Part shown: piece by piece, positions 49,401 to 60,590 of the stretch
Numbering within the stretch: position 1 is the stretch's first letter
How the letters are laid out: each line of letters begins with the position of its first letter
Assembly: GCF_003073045.1 (NCBI RefSeq)
Contig: NC_037591.1
Span: 41,801,883-41,865,882 of the forward strand
Source: Pomacea canaliculata
Taxonomy: Eukaryota > Mollusca > Gastropoda > Architaenioglossa > Ampullariidae
DNA: 64,000 bases
Reading direction: 5' to 3'
Position numbers and translations under genes: made by a program
Notes under the pieces: generated by a model
Database searches by the model: none
Seen by the model: the letters and a program-made list of their open reading frames with translations, nothing else
What the model was told of the DNA's origin: nothing

Positions 49401-49995
49401 GATGGAATGTCCTTGTCAGCTTCAGAGGATTTATGACCTCAGTAACATTATACACGTTTGAAAATGCTCTTCTTAAATGTTAATTTGAAGAGTAAATTAT
49501 ACTTCAGTAATATGTGGATAATGGTGGTCACGGATGAGTCACAAAGCATACATGTTGAGGGAAAGTTGCGTGGCTGTTGGGATGTTACTCCGGTTACTGC
49601 GGTTTGGGATCAGAAATTGTTTTCCATGGACTTCTTTCTCTGTTCACTGCCCGCTGCAAGCAAAGCTGTGGATTTCTCGATGTCTTTACTGTAGGGATGA
49701 TGTTTGACATGAAGCTGACCTCAATGGCTAACCTTTTTCCAATGATTTCTACAGAGACTGCTTAAGAAGATATAACATTAGATTATTTAATATACTTTGT
49801 AAAGACTGTTGCTGTATCTTAATAACTATAGTAGCAACTAAGGAATCTCATTATATCTAGTTATCAAGAACCTTCTAGAAATGTCCTTACTGATTGAGCC
49901 AGACGGTGATGGTGATGGTGGATGTGTCTCGCTTCCAGTGTTATGAAAAGCAGCAAACAGACGACAGCTAGGTACAACCGTGTTTGTTTAGTCAT
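46428..49995 (-). CDS. secreted His-rich/ICK-like peptide precursor, gene 7
   Basis: Exon 1 49995-49891 (35 codons, H-I-H5), exon 2 48857-48776, exon 3 46546-46428 ending S-C-I and TAA; AATAAA at 46368-46378. The loop after the fifth Cys is AVAHDVK, eight residues before C-V-C with the split codon, as in gene 5. About 101 residues, 8 cysteines outside the signal peptide. The extra signal-peptide Cys and equal exon lengths link it to gene 5, whereas its upstream region resembles that of genes 1 and 2, which suggests recombination between units. Intron 2 holds a MITE and the largest minisatellite. Intact and probably functional. Confidence 0.75.
47791..47942. repeat. 19-bp minisatellite, gene 7 intron 2 (8 copies)
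   Basis: The longest version: six copies with CACGTG, one CAAATG, one CACATG. Confidence 0.9.
48234..48460. mobile_element. MITE with GGACGTTTCGGCG-type ends in gene 7 intron 2
   Basis: Ends GTGTGCGGACGTTTTGCCG and, on the minus strand, GTACACGGACGTTTCGGCG. Target duplication GAAATTAC at 48226-48233 and 48461-48468; single unfilled copies are at 23523-23530 (gene 3) and 38096-38103 (gene 5). Insertion is therefore recent and specific to this unit. No coding capacity; superfamily undetermined, although the 8-bp duplication suggests hAT. Confidence 0.85.
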
Positions 49996-50392
49996 CGTGA
50001 TTGGTAGACCGCTTGGTTTAAGATCTCTTTAGAAAAAGTAATCACATTACATTATTTTCATCTTATCAGTACTATCAACGTTAAATAAGGTATGGAAAAT
50101 GTGGAAAAGAACTTTTACCTAGTATGGAAAACTGTTGTTGAGTCAAAATCTTCAGTGAAACGTAGGGTTCAAAGTACAAAAATATAAAATATATCTGTAA
50201 ATAAATAATCCTAATAATACTAGTACCATTACACTCACATACAACTAGTTATACAAGAAACACACACAACTGTGCTTTTGTCTACTTGCGTTTAAAGTCA
50301 GTAACGGCGATGTTAACCTCGACAGACGTCGTCATTAGATTCTCACTGTCTGTAGTGTGGGGAAGACAACTGTTAGAAACGACGTCGCTAAT

Positions 50393-50404
50393 CACGTGAC
50401 GTCG
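50393..50404. promoter_or_regulatory. E-box/CRE upstream of gene 7 (one change)
   Basis: CACGTGACGTCG: E-box intact, last base of the CRE changed. Confidence 0.45.
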
Positions 50405-51203
50405 GCGCGAAGCTCAGTTATCTTGCGTTGTTGATGTGGCGGTTACTAAAGAATAAAGGTTTAAAAGAAGTTTTAGGTCTAGTATGTCTCTTTTTTTGCA
50501 ATTTTAATACTGCTTTAACATGCTTATTGTGTTTAAACTTCATTAACGAAGGTGACTTTGTCAGTGAGTACAGACACTAAGCTGCTGTGATTCAGACAAT
50601 GAATTGATTCAAGAAACTACATTATTTATTGTATTTAACATTAACAATGTTGAATACACGTGCTCACGAAAGTTTTAATTCTTTTAAGACCATAACGGGT
50701 CCTGGTAAGATTCAAACGGTTGAATCCGTACTGACAACTACAAATACTATTTTACCATTCGGATTCTTACAAATGTATTTACTTCACCCTTTTGATACTT
50801 GAATCTTTACCAATGGACCATACTGGTACTGAAAAACTATCACTTAGTACAAGAAACACTTAATAGAAGCCGCACTGACAACAAATATTTACACTGTAAT
50901 CGTGCTACTGACATGAATAGTTAGGTCACGTGATGTTCCTCTATAAACCTTTCTCAGTGATGAGATTGTAGTATATTGTATGTTATATTTATGATGAAGT
51001 ATGCCTATTAACACACCAGCCCATGTCCCTACAAGGGAGGGGCCTGTGTTGGCCAAGAATTCGGCACACGACAGTCAGAACTCAGTAAGGGGAGTGTACT
51101 GCTGCTGTCAGAGCATTTATCTGCGTAATTGTTCCCCTTTGACTATAACAACCTACTGTGAGAGTAATTCTTTTTTGTTTAGTATGTTTTCCATTTGAAA
51201 AAG

Positions 51204-51513
51204 AGGCAGAAACATTGCGTAACGATTGCTCGAGATCTTGTTTGCAATCCCGGCATCCTTTTTCTTGATGGAGCAACATCTACTCTACACTCAGAGCGTG
51301 AAAAGATTGTGCAGATTGCAGTGGACTAGGTGTATATTGTTTACTGTATTGTCTATCTGTGTCAGTCTGTTTGTCTGTCTTTTTATTTGTCTGTCAACCA
51401 TTCAGAATGCAGATGTGATCTTTGTGCTGGAGAATGGTAAGGTTTTGGAGCAAAGAACTCACCAGGAGCTGGTGGAAAAACATGGCGCTCACGCAGTCTT
51501 TGTCAGCAATTAG
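51204..51513 (+). pseudogene. ABCB (MDR/P-glycoprotein type) transporter C-terminal fragment
   Basis: Two open blocks match the end of an ABCB nucleotide-binding domain. 51204-51326 encodes QKHCVTIARDLV and LFLDGATSTLHSEREKIVQ, the region after the signature motif through Walker B and D-loop, and ends in TAG at 51327. 51391-51513 encodes LSTIQNADVIFVLENGKVLE and a natural-looking C-terminus with stop. The residues normally between them, including the H-loop His, are absent, and the Walker B catalytic Glu is Gly. Real ABCB proteins are about 1,200-1,300 residues, so this is a duplicated, decayed tail. It begins exactly where homology of the gene 7 upstream region ends (about 51172). Confidence 0.85.
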
Positions 51514-51514
51514 A

Positions 51515-52750
51515 GTATACGGTAGTGACGCGTAAGTTGTTTGAAGAATACATTCCATTTACTCAACTTTTAAAACATTATTTAACTAAAGCCACTTAGA
51601 TAATAATCGGAGAAAGTCTTTCAAATAATAGACTAATAGACTGGAGAAATAGCAGAGGATCATGAAACCGATCAAGTAGAAAGGATATTAGTCTGGTTTA
51701 TACATTGGGAATGTAAGTTGCAGTAGTGGCCAGAAAAAATTGAAATCAAAGATTTTGAAATTCATATTTATGTCTGTCTCAGGAAGTATGTATATTATTG
51801 TAGATGAAAGTACGAATGACAAGTATGCCTGGTGTGTGTGTGTGTTTGTGAATGAGAAAGTGAGACAGAGTGTTACAGAACAAAGGAAACAATACTTTAG
51901 TATGTTTTACACTTTTGTAAGTGCATTTTATATGGGGATGCTTAGGACACTTGGCAAGCACAGCGATGTCATAAATGATATTTTACTACACATTGTTTAT
52001 TTTTTGGCTTCAAAACCAAAACGGGTAAAGCGTGATGCTGTGTGTAGTGTTCCCACTGTTGATGTTCACTCCTTGCCAGTTTATTATATACTTGTAGATC
52101 AATGAATTTCTTACAGTCAACATAGAAGGGTACTAAAAATATAAATAGTGGAAAATCCTGATGTTGGTCTTATACGGTAGATACTACTCGTGATGGGTAA
52201 GCCTCTTATGTTTTTTTTCAGGGGGTAGGTATGGTATTGTCATGGAGAATTTTGGGAATTAAAGAAGCATGTGAACTTCACCTAAAAAAAAAGAAAAGTA
52301 AAAGAAAGGAATTCACAACTAACTTAACAAGATCTGACTGTGAAGACAAACGTTATTTGTTTCAAGAACGCGAGATTGTACGAGGTAACCATACCAATGA
52401 TAAATAATCTAGAATTCGATTTCGCGAATACTTTTTTGTTTTTGCTTTTTTTTTCTTTGTTTTTTAGGAACTGTCTTAAAACTCTCCCTGTTGAGTTTGA
52501 ACGATTCGCTGGGACGCGATGAGAGTGACGGGTGGGTCAGGCTGGGTTGTGGTAGGCGAATCCAATCAGTCACTGACTGGCTAATGAGACTGTGTTGTTG
52601 TTTTCTGTGTCTACAGGAGTTTGTCATTCAACCAGCAATACAAGAAAAACTTGAATTTTTTTTTTTAATGTTCCACAACATGCTTCCCAATTTTGAGAAA
52701 GTTTGTATTTTGTCACACACATACACATTAATGACAAAAGTCGCAGAAAA
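51515..52750. other. unique region and 3' flank of gene 8
   Basis: Holds an open frame of 121 codons at 51740-52105 (plus) with IIVDESTND in it. This faintly recalls the DES/DET motif of hAT-like transposases but is too weak to assign. From about 52480 the sequence is a diverged form of the array 3' flank. Confidence 0.3.
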
Positions 52751-52890
52751 ACAGTTTGCTTTCAATGGAATTTAATATTTTCTTTAATTCTTTGAACGTA
52801 CAGAACACTTGATAAATACAGTGAAAATCCCTCAATGCATACATTTGCAGACACCTTTGAACTCGGTGATCTTTATACTCGTGCGATTCG

Positions 52891-55800
52891 TTAACATCCC
52901 AAACTCGGACAGTAGGCAGACCACCCTGTTGTTGTTACTATTTGGGTACATCGAGCATCCCATGCTAGTTTCCTTCAGGCGACATCATTCACTTGTTATT
53001 CTGTCAATGTCGCGGAGGCTGTTGGTTTGAGAGCAAAATTATTTATATATTCAACATATTGTTACCGATTATTTACGATCGCAATTTAAAAGTGTCATTG
53101 CTGTAATCGTTATCAAACAAATGTTAAGTACAAGCCAACGGGACACAAGACCCACCACTGACCGTGTTCTGGGATCACATGGGCAACAACACAATAGAAT
53201 GTGCCAGTGCCATGTACAAGACTTCAGATAGTACCAGACAATCGGCAACTAGAGGGCAGCAGTTGTACCCACCCACAACAGACGAGATTGTTTTCAGTTC
53301 TTTCGCCTGCTTCGATATATATATATATTTTTTTATTTGGTTAAGCTGGTGAAGGCGTCCACATTGACACTACATTATGAGTCAGACACATGTTCTCAAG
53401 GTCTCTCTGGCTAAACTTTTAACTAGGTAACCCATACTAATACAACATACTAGCTACTAAAATCTTAATACATTTCTTTTATTATCACTTTATATATTTT
53501 TGTCCCGGATATACTTATTAATATTAACAAAAATGCGCAGAGAAAAAATCTAATGTTACCTCTATTAGTTGTTAATCAAACATCACTTGCAGACGCGTTG
53601 TGGGTTTGCTGTAAAATTTAAAAAAATCACTGGCAATCAAAGTCAGAAAGCATGTTGATGCGAGTTAGATGTCCACTATCTGTACATGCAGCACCACAAC
53701 CATTAGCACTTTACAAATAAAACTGAGAACTGTCAGGTCAGTGGCCTATCTGTGTACATGTCTAGAGGTGTTGATGGCTGCAACATGTAACAACGGTTTC
53801 CACAGTGGCTGAGGTGAGCCGCAGCGTGCAATGGTAGGTCAGCTCACTCTTGCTTACTTTCACCAGCCACCTCCTTCCTTTCCTGGCCTCCCTCCACAAT
53901 CGTTTATAGTGTGTGGTCAGTCACGTGGTGTGGTCAGTCACGTGGTGTGTGGTCAGTCACGTGGTGTGTGGTCAGTCTCATGGTTAAAACTAAAACGTTT
54001 ATGTAAGTTTGGGCAAAAGAGGAGGAGGTGATTGTGACTATTGATAGATACCGATCACATGTTGCAGACTAGAAGTCAGAGAAGTTTTCGCAGGAATTTG
54101 GCCACGTATGTTGTGTCCTTACTTCTGTCAGCAGGCAAAGAACAAGTCTTTCACCCGTAGACCAGAACGAATACTACTATGAAGGTTGCTACTTGGAAAC
54201 AAAGCCTGTTAAGCAGGTTTTTTCTATTGTCGGTTTTGTTATAATTTACAACTAATATGGCTGTAAATGGTGACTGCCAGTTATTCAAAGCTATAATCAC
54301 ATGGGAATGTTTTCCGTTTAATGTGCTTGTCTAAAACCATCCAGGAGACGAGGATCTGTGTCTCTACAATGTCTAGAGTTGTGTCGGAGATAAAGAGCGA
54401 GAGGACTATGGCGGATACACAATCACATAAATAGGGGCATCATACAGACACAGACAATAGACAGTGAGGTACATTTCAGTGTAAAACGATGCAAAATAAA
54501 CCTGCTGTAAGATTGAAGATATTTGCGTGTATTCTACAAACTTATACTTGTCACAAACATTAAAATTTTGTGTTGTTTTAATTGTTGTTGTTTTGTCTCA
54601 AGTTATCATTATTTCTTTTTCTTTTCTGTCAAGCCGTGAAAGTACGCGTGTTTAAAATATAAGACTACAGCGACTGGTGATACAGATGTACATGTTACAG
54701 ACACCAGGTGTGACAAGAAAGTGGGAGTTAGGTGTCAGGTGAGGTGTTCAGCTATCGTGACACGAAGAGACATCAGTAAGTGTGTATCCAAACTTACACA
54801 TAGATGTAACATAGTCGCACTTGTCGCTGACTTTGCAACAAGGAATGTTGTTACACGGAGCGAAGGTCCTGGCGCACTGAAACCGAACCAAAGACATCAT
54901 TAGTTGAAGTCGGTGATGAAGACGAATGAGAGCACAATCTCGCCTAGCGGAACAGACTCTATGGTGTTTTTACGATTCTTGTAACAACCTTCATGATTTA
55001 TCTTGATTAATACTTTTTTTCTATATCACTCGTGTTGAAATTGTCATGTCCACCAAGGAAAATGTTCTTCTTCCTAATAATAAACAAAAATCTTAACAAT
55101 GCACATGTAAAACCACAATGTACATACACCAGCTCACAGTGAAGATCTCATGTGCTGACATCCAAGGATCTGTACCTGCCATAAGGGAGTCACATCATCC
55201 TACAAGTGAAATACTGGAGCTGCTTAAAGTGGAGGATTTCATGTTGCATCTTGCACTCAAAAATACGGGTGACTGGTGCCAAACTAACCTTCTAGTCACA
55301 CTGTAAGGTTTTACATAATACTAACACAAAATTGGGATGTCCACTAGTTGTCTATCAAAGTCTGTTGTTTTCTTCTATTTGACAGATTGAATGTCCTTGC
55401 CAGCTTCAGTGGATTTTATGCCCTCAGTAACATTATACACAATCTCAATTTGTAAATGTTCTTCTTAGTTCAAAATGTTGATATGAAGATGAAGTTACAC
55501 ACCAGTAACAGTGGGATAATAGTGGTCACGGATGAGTGACAAAGCAAACATGTTGAGTAAAAGTTGGGATGTTTCTCCGGATACTGCGGTTTGGGATCAG
55601 ACTTTGCTTTTCATGTACTTATTTCTCAGTTCACTGCCCGCTGCAAGCGAGGCTCTGGATTTCTCGCGGTCTTCACTGTAGGGAGGATGTTGGACATGAG
55701 CTGGCAGAAGCAATGGCTACACACATTCTTGTGGCATCTTCGTGTTTCAGCGACACCAGGCCTTTTACACCAGACATCAGCAGCGATAGCAATCAGTGTC

Positions 55801-56214
55801 CTTCACATCACTCTCCTGCTTCTAAGATCTTCCACCACTGCGCATGCGTGTCAGATTCTCCCAGTTGCCCACCGTACTCAGTGCAAAACATTTTGTATTT
55901 TACGATTATGTATACTTTCTGACTTCGAAGTTTGAAAACTTTTTTGAAATGATTTCTACAGAGACTGCTTAAGAAGGCATAACAACATTAGAGTATTTAA
56001 TATACTTTGTAAAGCCTGTTGCTGTATCTTAATAACTGTAGTAGAAACTACAGAGTATCATCATATCTGGCTATCAAGAACCTTCTAGAAATGTTCTTAC
56101 TGATCGACTTTGAGCCAGACGGTGATGATGGTGATGGTGAATATGTCTCGCTTCCAGTGTTATGAAAAGCAGCAACAAGACGACAGCTAGGTACAACTGT
56201 GTTTGTTTAGTCAT
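52891..56214 (-). CDS. secreted His-rich/ICK-like peptide precursor, gene 8 (divergent, shortened)
   Basis: Exon 1 56214-56101 (38 codons, H-I-H6, RS before the donor), exon 2 54876-54798, exon 3 52925-52891. Exon 2 is the second highly divergent version: loops ARTFAP, NNIP, KVSDK and DYVTSM around C-x6-C-x4-CC-x5-C. Exon 3 has a one-base deletion near its start, so C-V-C is lost and the frame instead gives C-P-S-L-G-C and TAA. About 75 residues, 7 cysteines. This short ending may be a working variant: the same C-x4-C words exist out of frame in several other copies. Or it may be a frameshift in a dying gene. Its E-box is also mutated. It is the outermost copy of the array. Confidence 0.5.
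53909..53982. repeat. 19-bp minisatellite, gene 8 intron 2 (4 copies)
   Basis: One unit is shortened by two bases; the last reads CTCATG instead of CACGTG. Confidence 0.88.
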
Positions 56215-56609
56215 CGTGATTGGTAGACCGCTTGGTTTGAGATCTCTTTAGAAAAAAAATCACATTACATTATTTTCATCTTATCAGTACTATCAACGTT
56301 AAATAAGGTGTTGAAAATATGGAAAAGAACTTTTACCTAGTATGGAAAACAGTTGTTGAGTCAAATCTTCAGTGAAACTTACTGTTGAAAGTACAAAAGG
56401 ATAAAATATATCAGTAAATAAATAATCCTAATAATACTAGTACCATTACACTCACATACAACGAGTTAAGCAAGAAACACACACAACTGTGCTTTTGTCT
56501 ACTTGCGTTTAAAGCCAGTAACGGCGATGTTAACCTCGACAGACGTCGTCGTTAGGTTGTCACTGTCTGTAGTGTGGGGAAGATAACTGGGAAAAACGAA
56601 GTCACTAGT

Positions 56610-56621
56610 CACATGACGTCA
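56610..56621. promoter_or_regulatory. CRE upstream of gene 8 (E-box lost)
   Basis: Reads CACATGACGTCA: CRE intact, E-box mutated, opposite to pseudogene 6. Confidence 0.45.
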
Positions 56622-56899
56622 GCACGAAGCTCAATTATCTTCCGTTGTCGACGTGGCGGTTATTAAAGAATAAAGGTTTAACAGAAGTTAAAAGACTAGT
56701 AGGGTGCAATATGTATCTATTGACTTAGCTAAGAGCGGTGTATGATACTCTTCTCCCTGATGAATATACTACTTTTGTTTTTTAATCATTGGCCTACACA
56801 CGGCACACTCTTTAAAAAGGTCAAAATCTAGGGGTTTGTTGTAGTCGTAATTACCAGATGGTGTGAGTTCAAATTCTGGCCTTATGTCACTTGCACTCT

Positions 56900-59800
56900 A
56901 CAGTGCCTTTCAGACCAGGAAGACAATTAAATAAAAAAGACAACAATTTAAATTTTAAAATAAATATAATTTGAAGTAAAAGAAAGCACAAAACAAAACC
57001 AGATTTCCCAACCCACAGTCTGAACACTTCCACTGTCACCTAACATCTAATGTTCCTTCCGACTATTCAACTCTCCACAATGTTACCAGTTGAAAATGAC
57101 ACCAAGTCTCTACTTTAATATAACACAAAGTTTCCACTTCTAGGTAACACAAATATATCCACTTGAAAGTAACACAAAGTTTCCACTGACACCGATGTTC
57201 TTCTTGAATTTATTTCTAATTCAGCTCTGGTTGCTGAACCCCAGGCGTTTACGATGAATAAGCGAAGAACAAAAAACAAAAGAGAAAAACACAAAAACCT
57301 GGAGAGCAAAAAATAACGAGTCTTTAAACAAAATGGCAATTTCAACTTTAACTATATTTAACCATATTCATAAAATATACACAAATATATCACACTCATC
57401 GAACACAGAAATTTCCCCATTCTTCAAACCCAAACGCAGACTCACCGAAAAGCAACAGAAAGGCCCACTCACCTAAACGGATTCAATGTTACACTACGCT
57501 ACAAATCTGGTCAGGATGTGCCCAGTCCAGTCAGGACTAACTTCCAAGTCTGTTCAGGACTTGTTACATAACAATACAAATCTGTTCGGGCTTTGTACCC
57601 AGGACTACAACACCAAGACCCGGTTGCATTGCTCGGGCGTAGCTAGTCCCCTGCTAGTCCCGACTAAACCCCCTTATACCCGACTAGCTAGTCTCCTCAC
57701 TTACGCCGGTTGCACTGCTCTGGACTAGACTCGCGACTAGCCACGTCCGAACTAGTAACTACGGACTAAGGGTTTTACAAAAACCTTCACGGGTTTCCAC
57801 CGCGAAACGAAATTTTCACGCGGGAGATCACTCTAATCTCGAAAATGTCAGATGCTAAAGTGAAAGACAAATTAAAAAATAAAACGTCTATGGATTAATA
57901 GTGACAGTCGCTGCAAATCAGACGTTGCTCTTGTCAAAATTTCGAACGGACTGCAACTGAAAGAAGCAGCGGAAAGATGTGGTGAGGACGGTGTGTGCCC
58001 AGTCGTCGGCAGAACGATCAATGCATGAGGTAAATAAACTGTTTTGAAGTTTTTTGCATGTAAACAACCACAAAACTAATGCATAAAAATATTTTTTCTT
58101 TTGGATAGGTGGAATCAATTTGGAAAATAAAGTATCGCTCTGGCTGACAGGTTGCTATTTGTTATTTTCAGGCAATGAAGAAATGCTCCGCGAGTGATAA
58201 ACAATGTCCACAATGTAAAGCGGCCCTGTACAAAATGAAGTCCACAACCTCAGATTGCAGAGTAGATTGATGCAATCCTAAATTATGTTTGGGTTGCATA
58301 ATCATGATATGTTTCAATAACATGTTACTCTCAGCTCTTGTTATTTAGTTCCTCTTTGTTTTCTGTATTTGAATTTATTCTTTGTTAGTACTGTTGTGTA
58401 TTCTTTTATAGTTCATATGTTGTTTGTTTTCCTGTTCCTTGCATGTTGTCCATGTTTTGTTCTTGTTCTTAAGAGCTAAGAACAAGCTCCTTAGGAGGGT
58501 ATGTGCTTTACAAATTTTGCATTTATCATTATTAATCCAAGTTTCAATGGCGTTGAACACATCAGTTACTAAAAAATATTTAAACTCTCTGTTAATTGAT
58601 CATTCTTGTCTATTTATAGCCAGTCTCTTGAATCATGGCAGTTTTTTAAACAACATTAATAGTTCTTAAATATTAATGTAATTTTTATTTTACTTTATAT
58701 TGAAACTTTATATTGAAACTTTATAGTTGAAACTTACTAGCTGTAGTTCTTTTTTGTGTTGATTCAGTTAACTTTTCAGTCTTAAGTCCTCATGGCTGAA
58801 TGTGTATTAGATCATGTCACTGTTAGCATTCATGTATTGGTTGATGAATTGAGTGCAACATGTATGTCTGTTATGCTGCATGGTACCAACATTCTAACAT
58901 GTTAACATGCACATATTTTATGAGGAAAAAAAAAAAGAAAGTGCAAGAATCCTAAATCCTTGTCTTGAAAAGGAGCTGACAGACGTTGTATATATAAAAT
59001 TTTGTTTGTTTGTTTTTTTGCAATCATTAAAAGTAAATTCTGCCGTACACTATGTATTAGTTTTCATTCTGGTCAGCAGCAAGCGAGAAATGTCATGTTA
59101 CTGCTCTCTCCCCTATTGAAATGAGCTCAGGACTATTCAATAGCAGTTCAAGTGGTCCTCTCTACTTTATTCAGGTGATAATGAAAATTGTTCAGTTGAA
59201 AAGGTGAATCCAGGTACAAACATAATTGTAGTTCATGTGTATCTGTTTTTTGCATATTATGTATTATAAATGAAATATTTGTCAGTACGCAATCTTGTAA
59301 TTGCCATCTCAGACATGTCCCACAGTTTTTTAACCTAGAGGACCAGTGAACCACTTTAGATCCCTCCAACATGAGTAACCATGTCAGGAGCTAGTGCTCC
59401 TGTCGGCATACTTCTAGGGGTCATCAAGACAAGAATGCCACTTGACCATGGCAAAGTGGTGGTCCAACAGAGGGGAAAAAAACATGTGCACACTAAAATC
59501 TATAGTATACACCTGTAAACGCTAAGAACTACAGTATATACATGTAGGCTCCAAAACCTACAATGTGTGCATACTGAGCCACACAGATATTTAAAACTAA
59601 GACAAAACTATTTTCATTGAAAAAATCTCTTTTACTGTAAAAAAAAATATTATACAAAGAGAAAACTGCTTGAATTATCTGGCTTCATACAAATTTAAAT
59701 CACTTTCTAGAAGCACATCTTTTTCCAGTTGGTACCCTCTTCATTGTAAGCCCTCATAGGGAGAGTGTCACAAGAATCACACGACTTCCATCATCTGGTC

Positions 59801-60582
59801 CCTGCTGCAACACTTGTGGAAATGAAAGTCCCTCTGTGCTGCAACATTCCAGAATCAGGGAAACATACACTGTATTAGTAATAATGAGTGAGGGTGGTGA
59901 CCATACAAGAAAATCATGTTCCAGTAAGGAACATTTGAAGCTGTTCCTGGGTAAAATAACTAGGTGTTGTGTTTAGTTTAAAGCTCCCACTGTTTGGGGA
60001 TGTTCACCATCCAAAATCATCAACACTTTTGTTTCTACCTTTCATGGTGATGGGACTTTTGATCTCCACACATCCCTTCCCACAGTAATCACACCTTCCT
60101 ATACCATTAATCAAATATATTATTTAAAACTAGTCCTGTGTCGCATATTTGAAACTCTTTATGAACTTTCACCAGGACATCTTTATACAAAAGCTTTTAA
60201 AATTACTGACAAGGCTGGCTGGTCTACATGCATGACAAACACTGTGCATGTTTGAGGCTGTTATTCATCCAGCCTTCATCTTAAACCTCTATGAGGACTT
60301 ATGCTGATCACAAGTTTTGCTTAATCTGATGAAAAAGACATGTCTTAATTTTAACTTTGAAATTCTGCATACAAATAAATTGTACTTCACCATCAAATAT
60401 TAAAGCTGTAGGAGAAGGATCTGTGAATAAGGGACTCTTGCTTTGTTCTTGCACTTAAGGCTTGTTGACCTCCATAAAGTTCAACATCATGATTATCATC
60501 ATGCTCATCATACAGAATGCATACTATACTTGTGCAATACTATGCATGCCATGATGATAACTATAGCTCTCTTTGGACTGTA
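56900..60582. other. right flank of the array, no recognisable gene
   Basis: A short imperfect tandem (TAACACAAAGTTTCCACT and variants) lies at about 57118-57188. 57619-57760 is rich in CTAG/GACTAG words with CCGGTTGCA..TGCTC repeated at 57709, suggesting the end of a DNA transposon. Short open frames near 57848-58030 and 58424-58669 have no recognisable motif. Near 59500-59580 a loose repeat of CTACAGTATATACATG type occurs. Confidence 0.4.
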
Positions 60583-60590
60583 CCTGCAAA

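Noticed and set aside
57848..58260. Possible Myb/SANT-like fragment of a Harbinger-type element
   Set aside because: A few residues look suggestive, but the frame is broken by stops and no diagnostic motif could be confirmed by eye.
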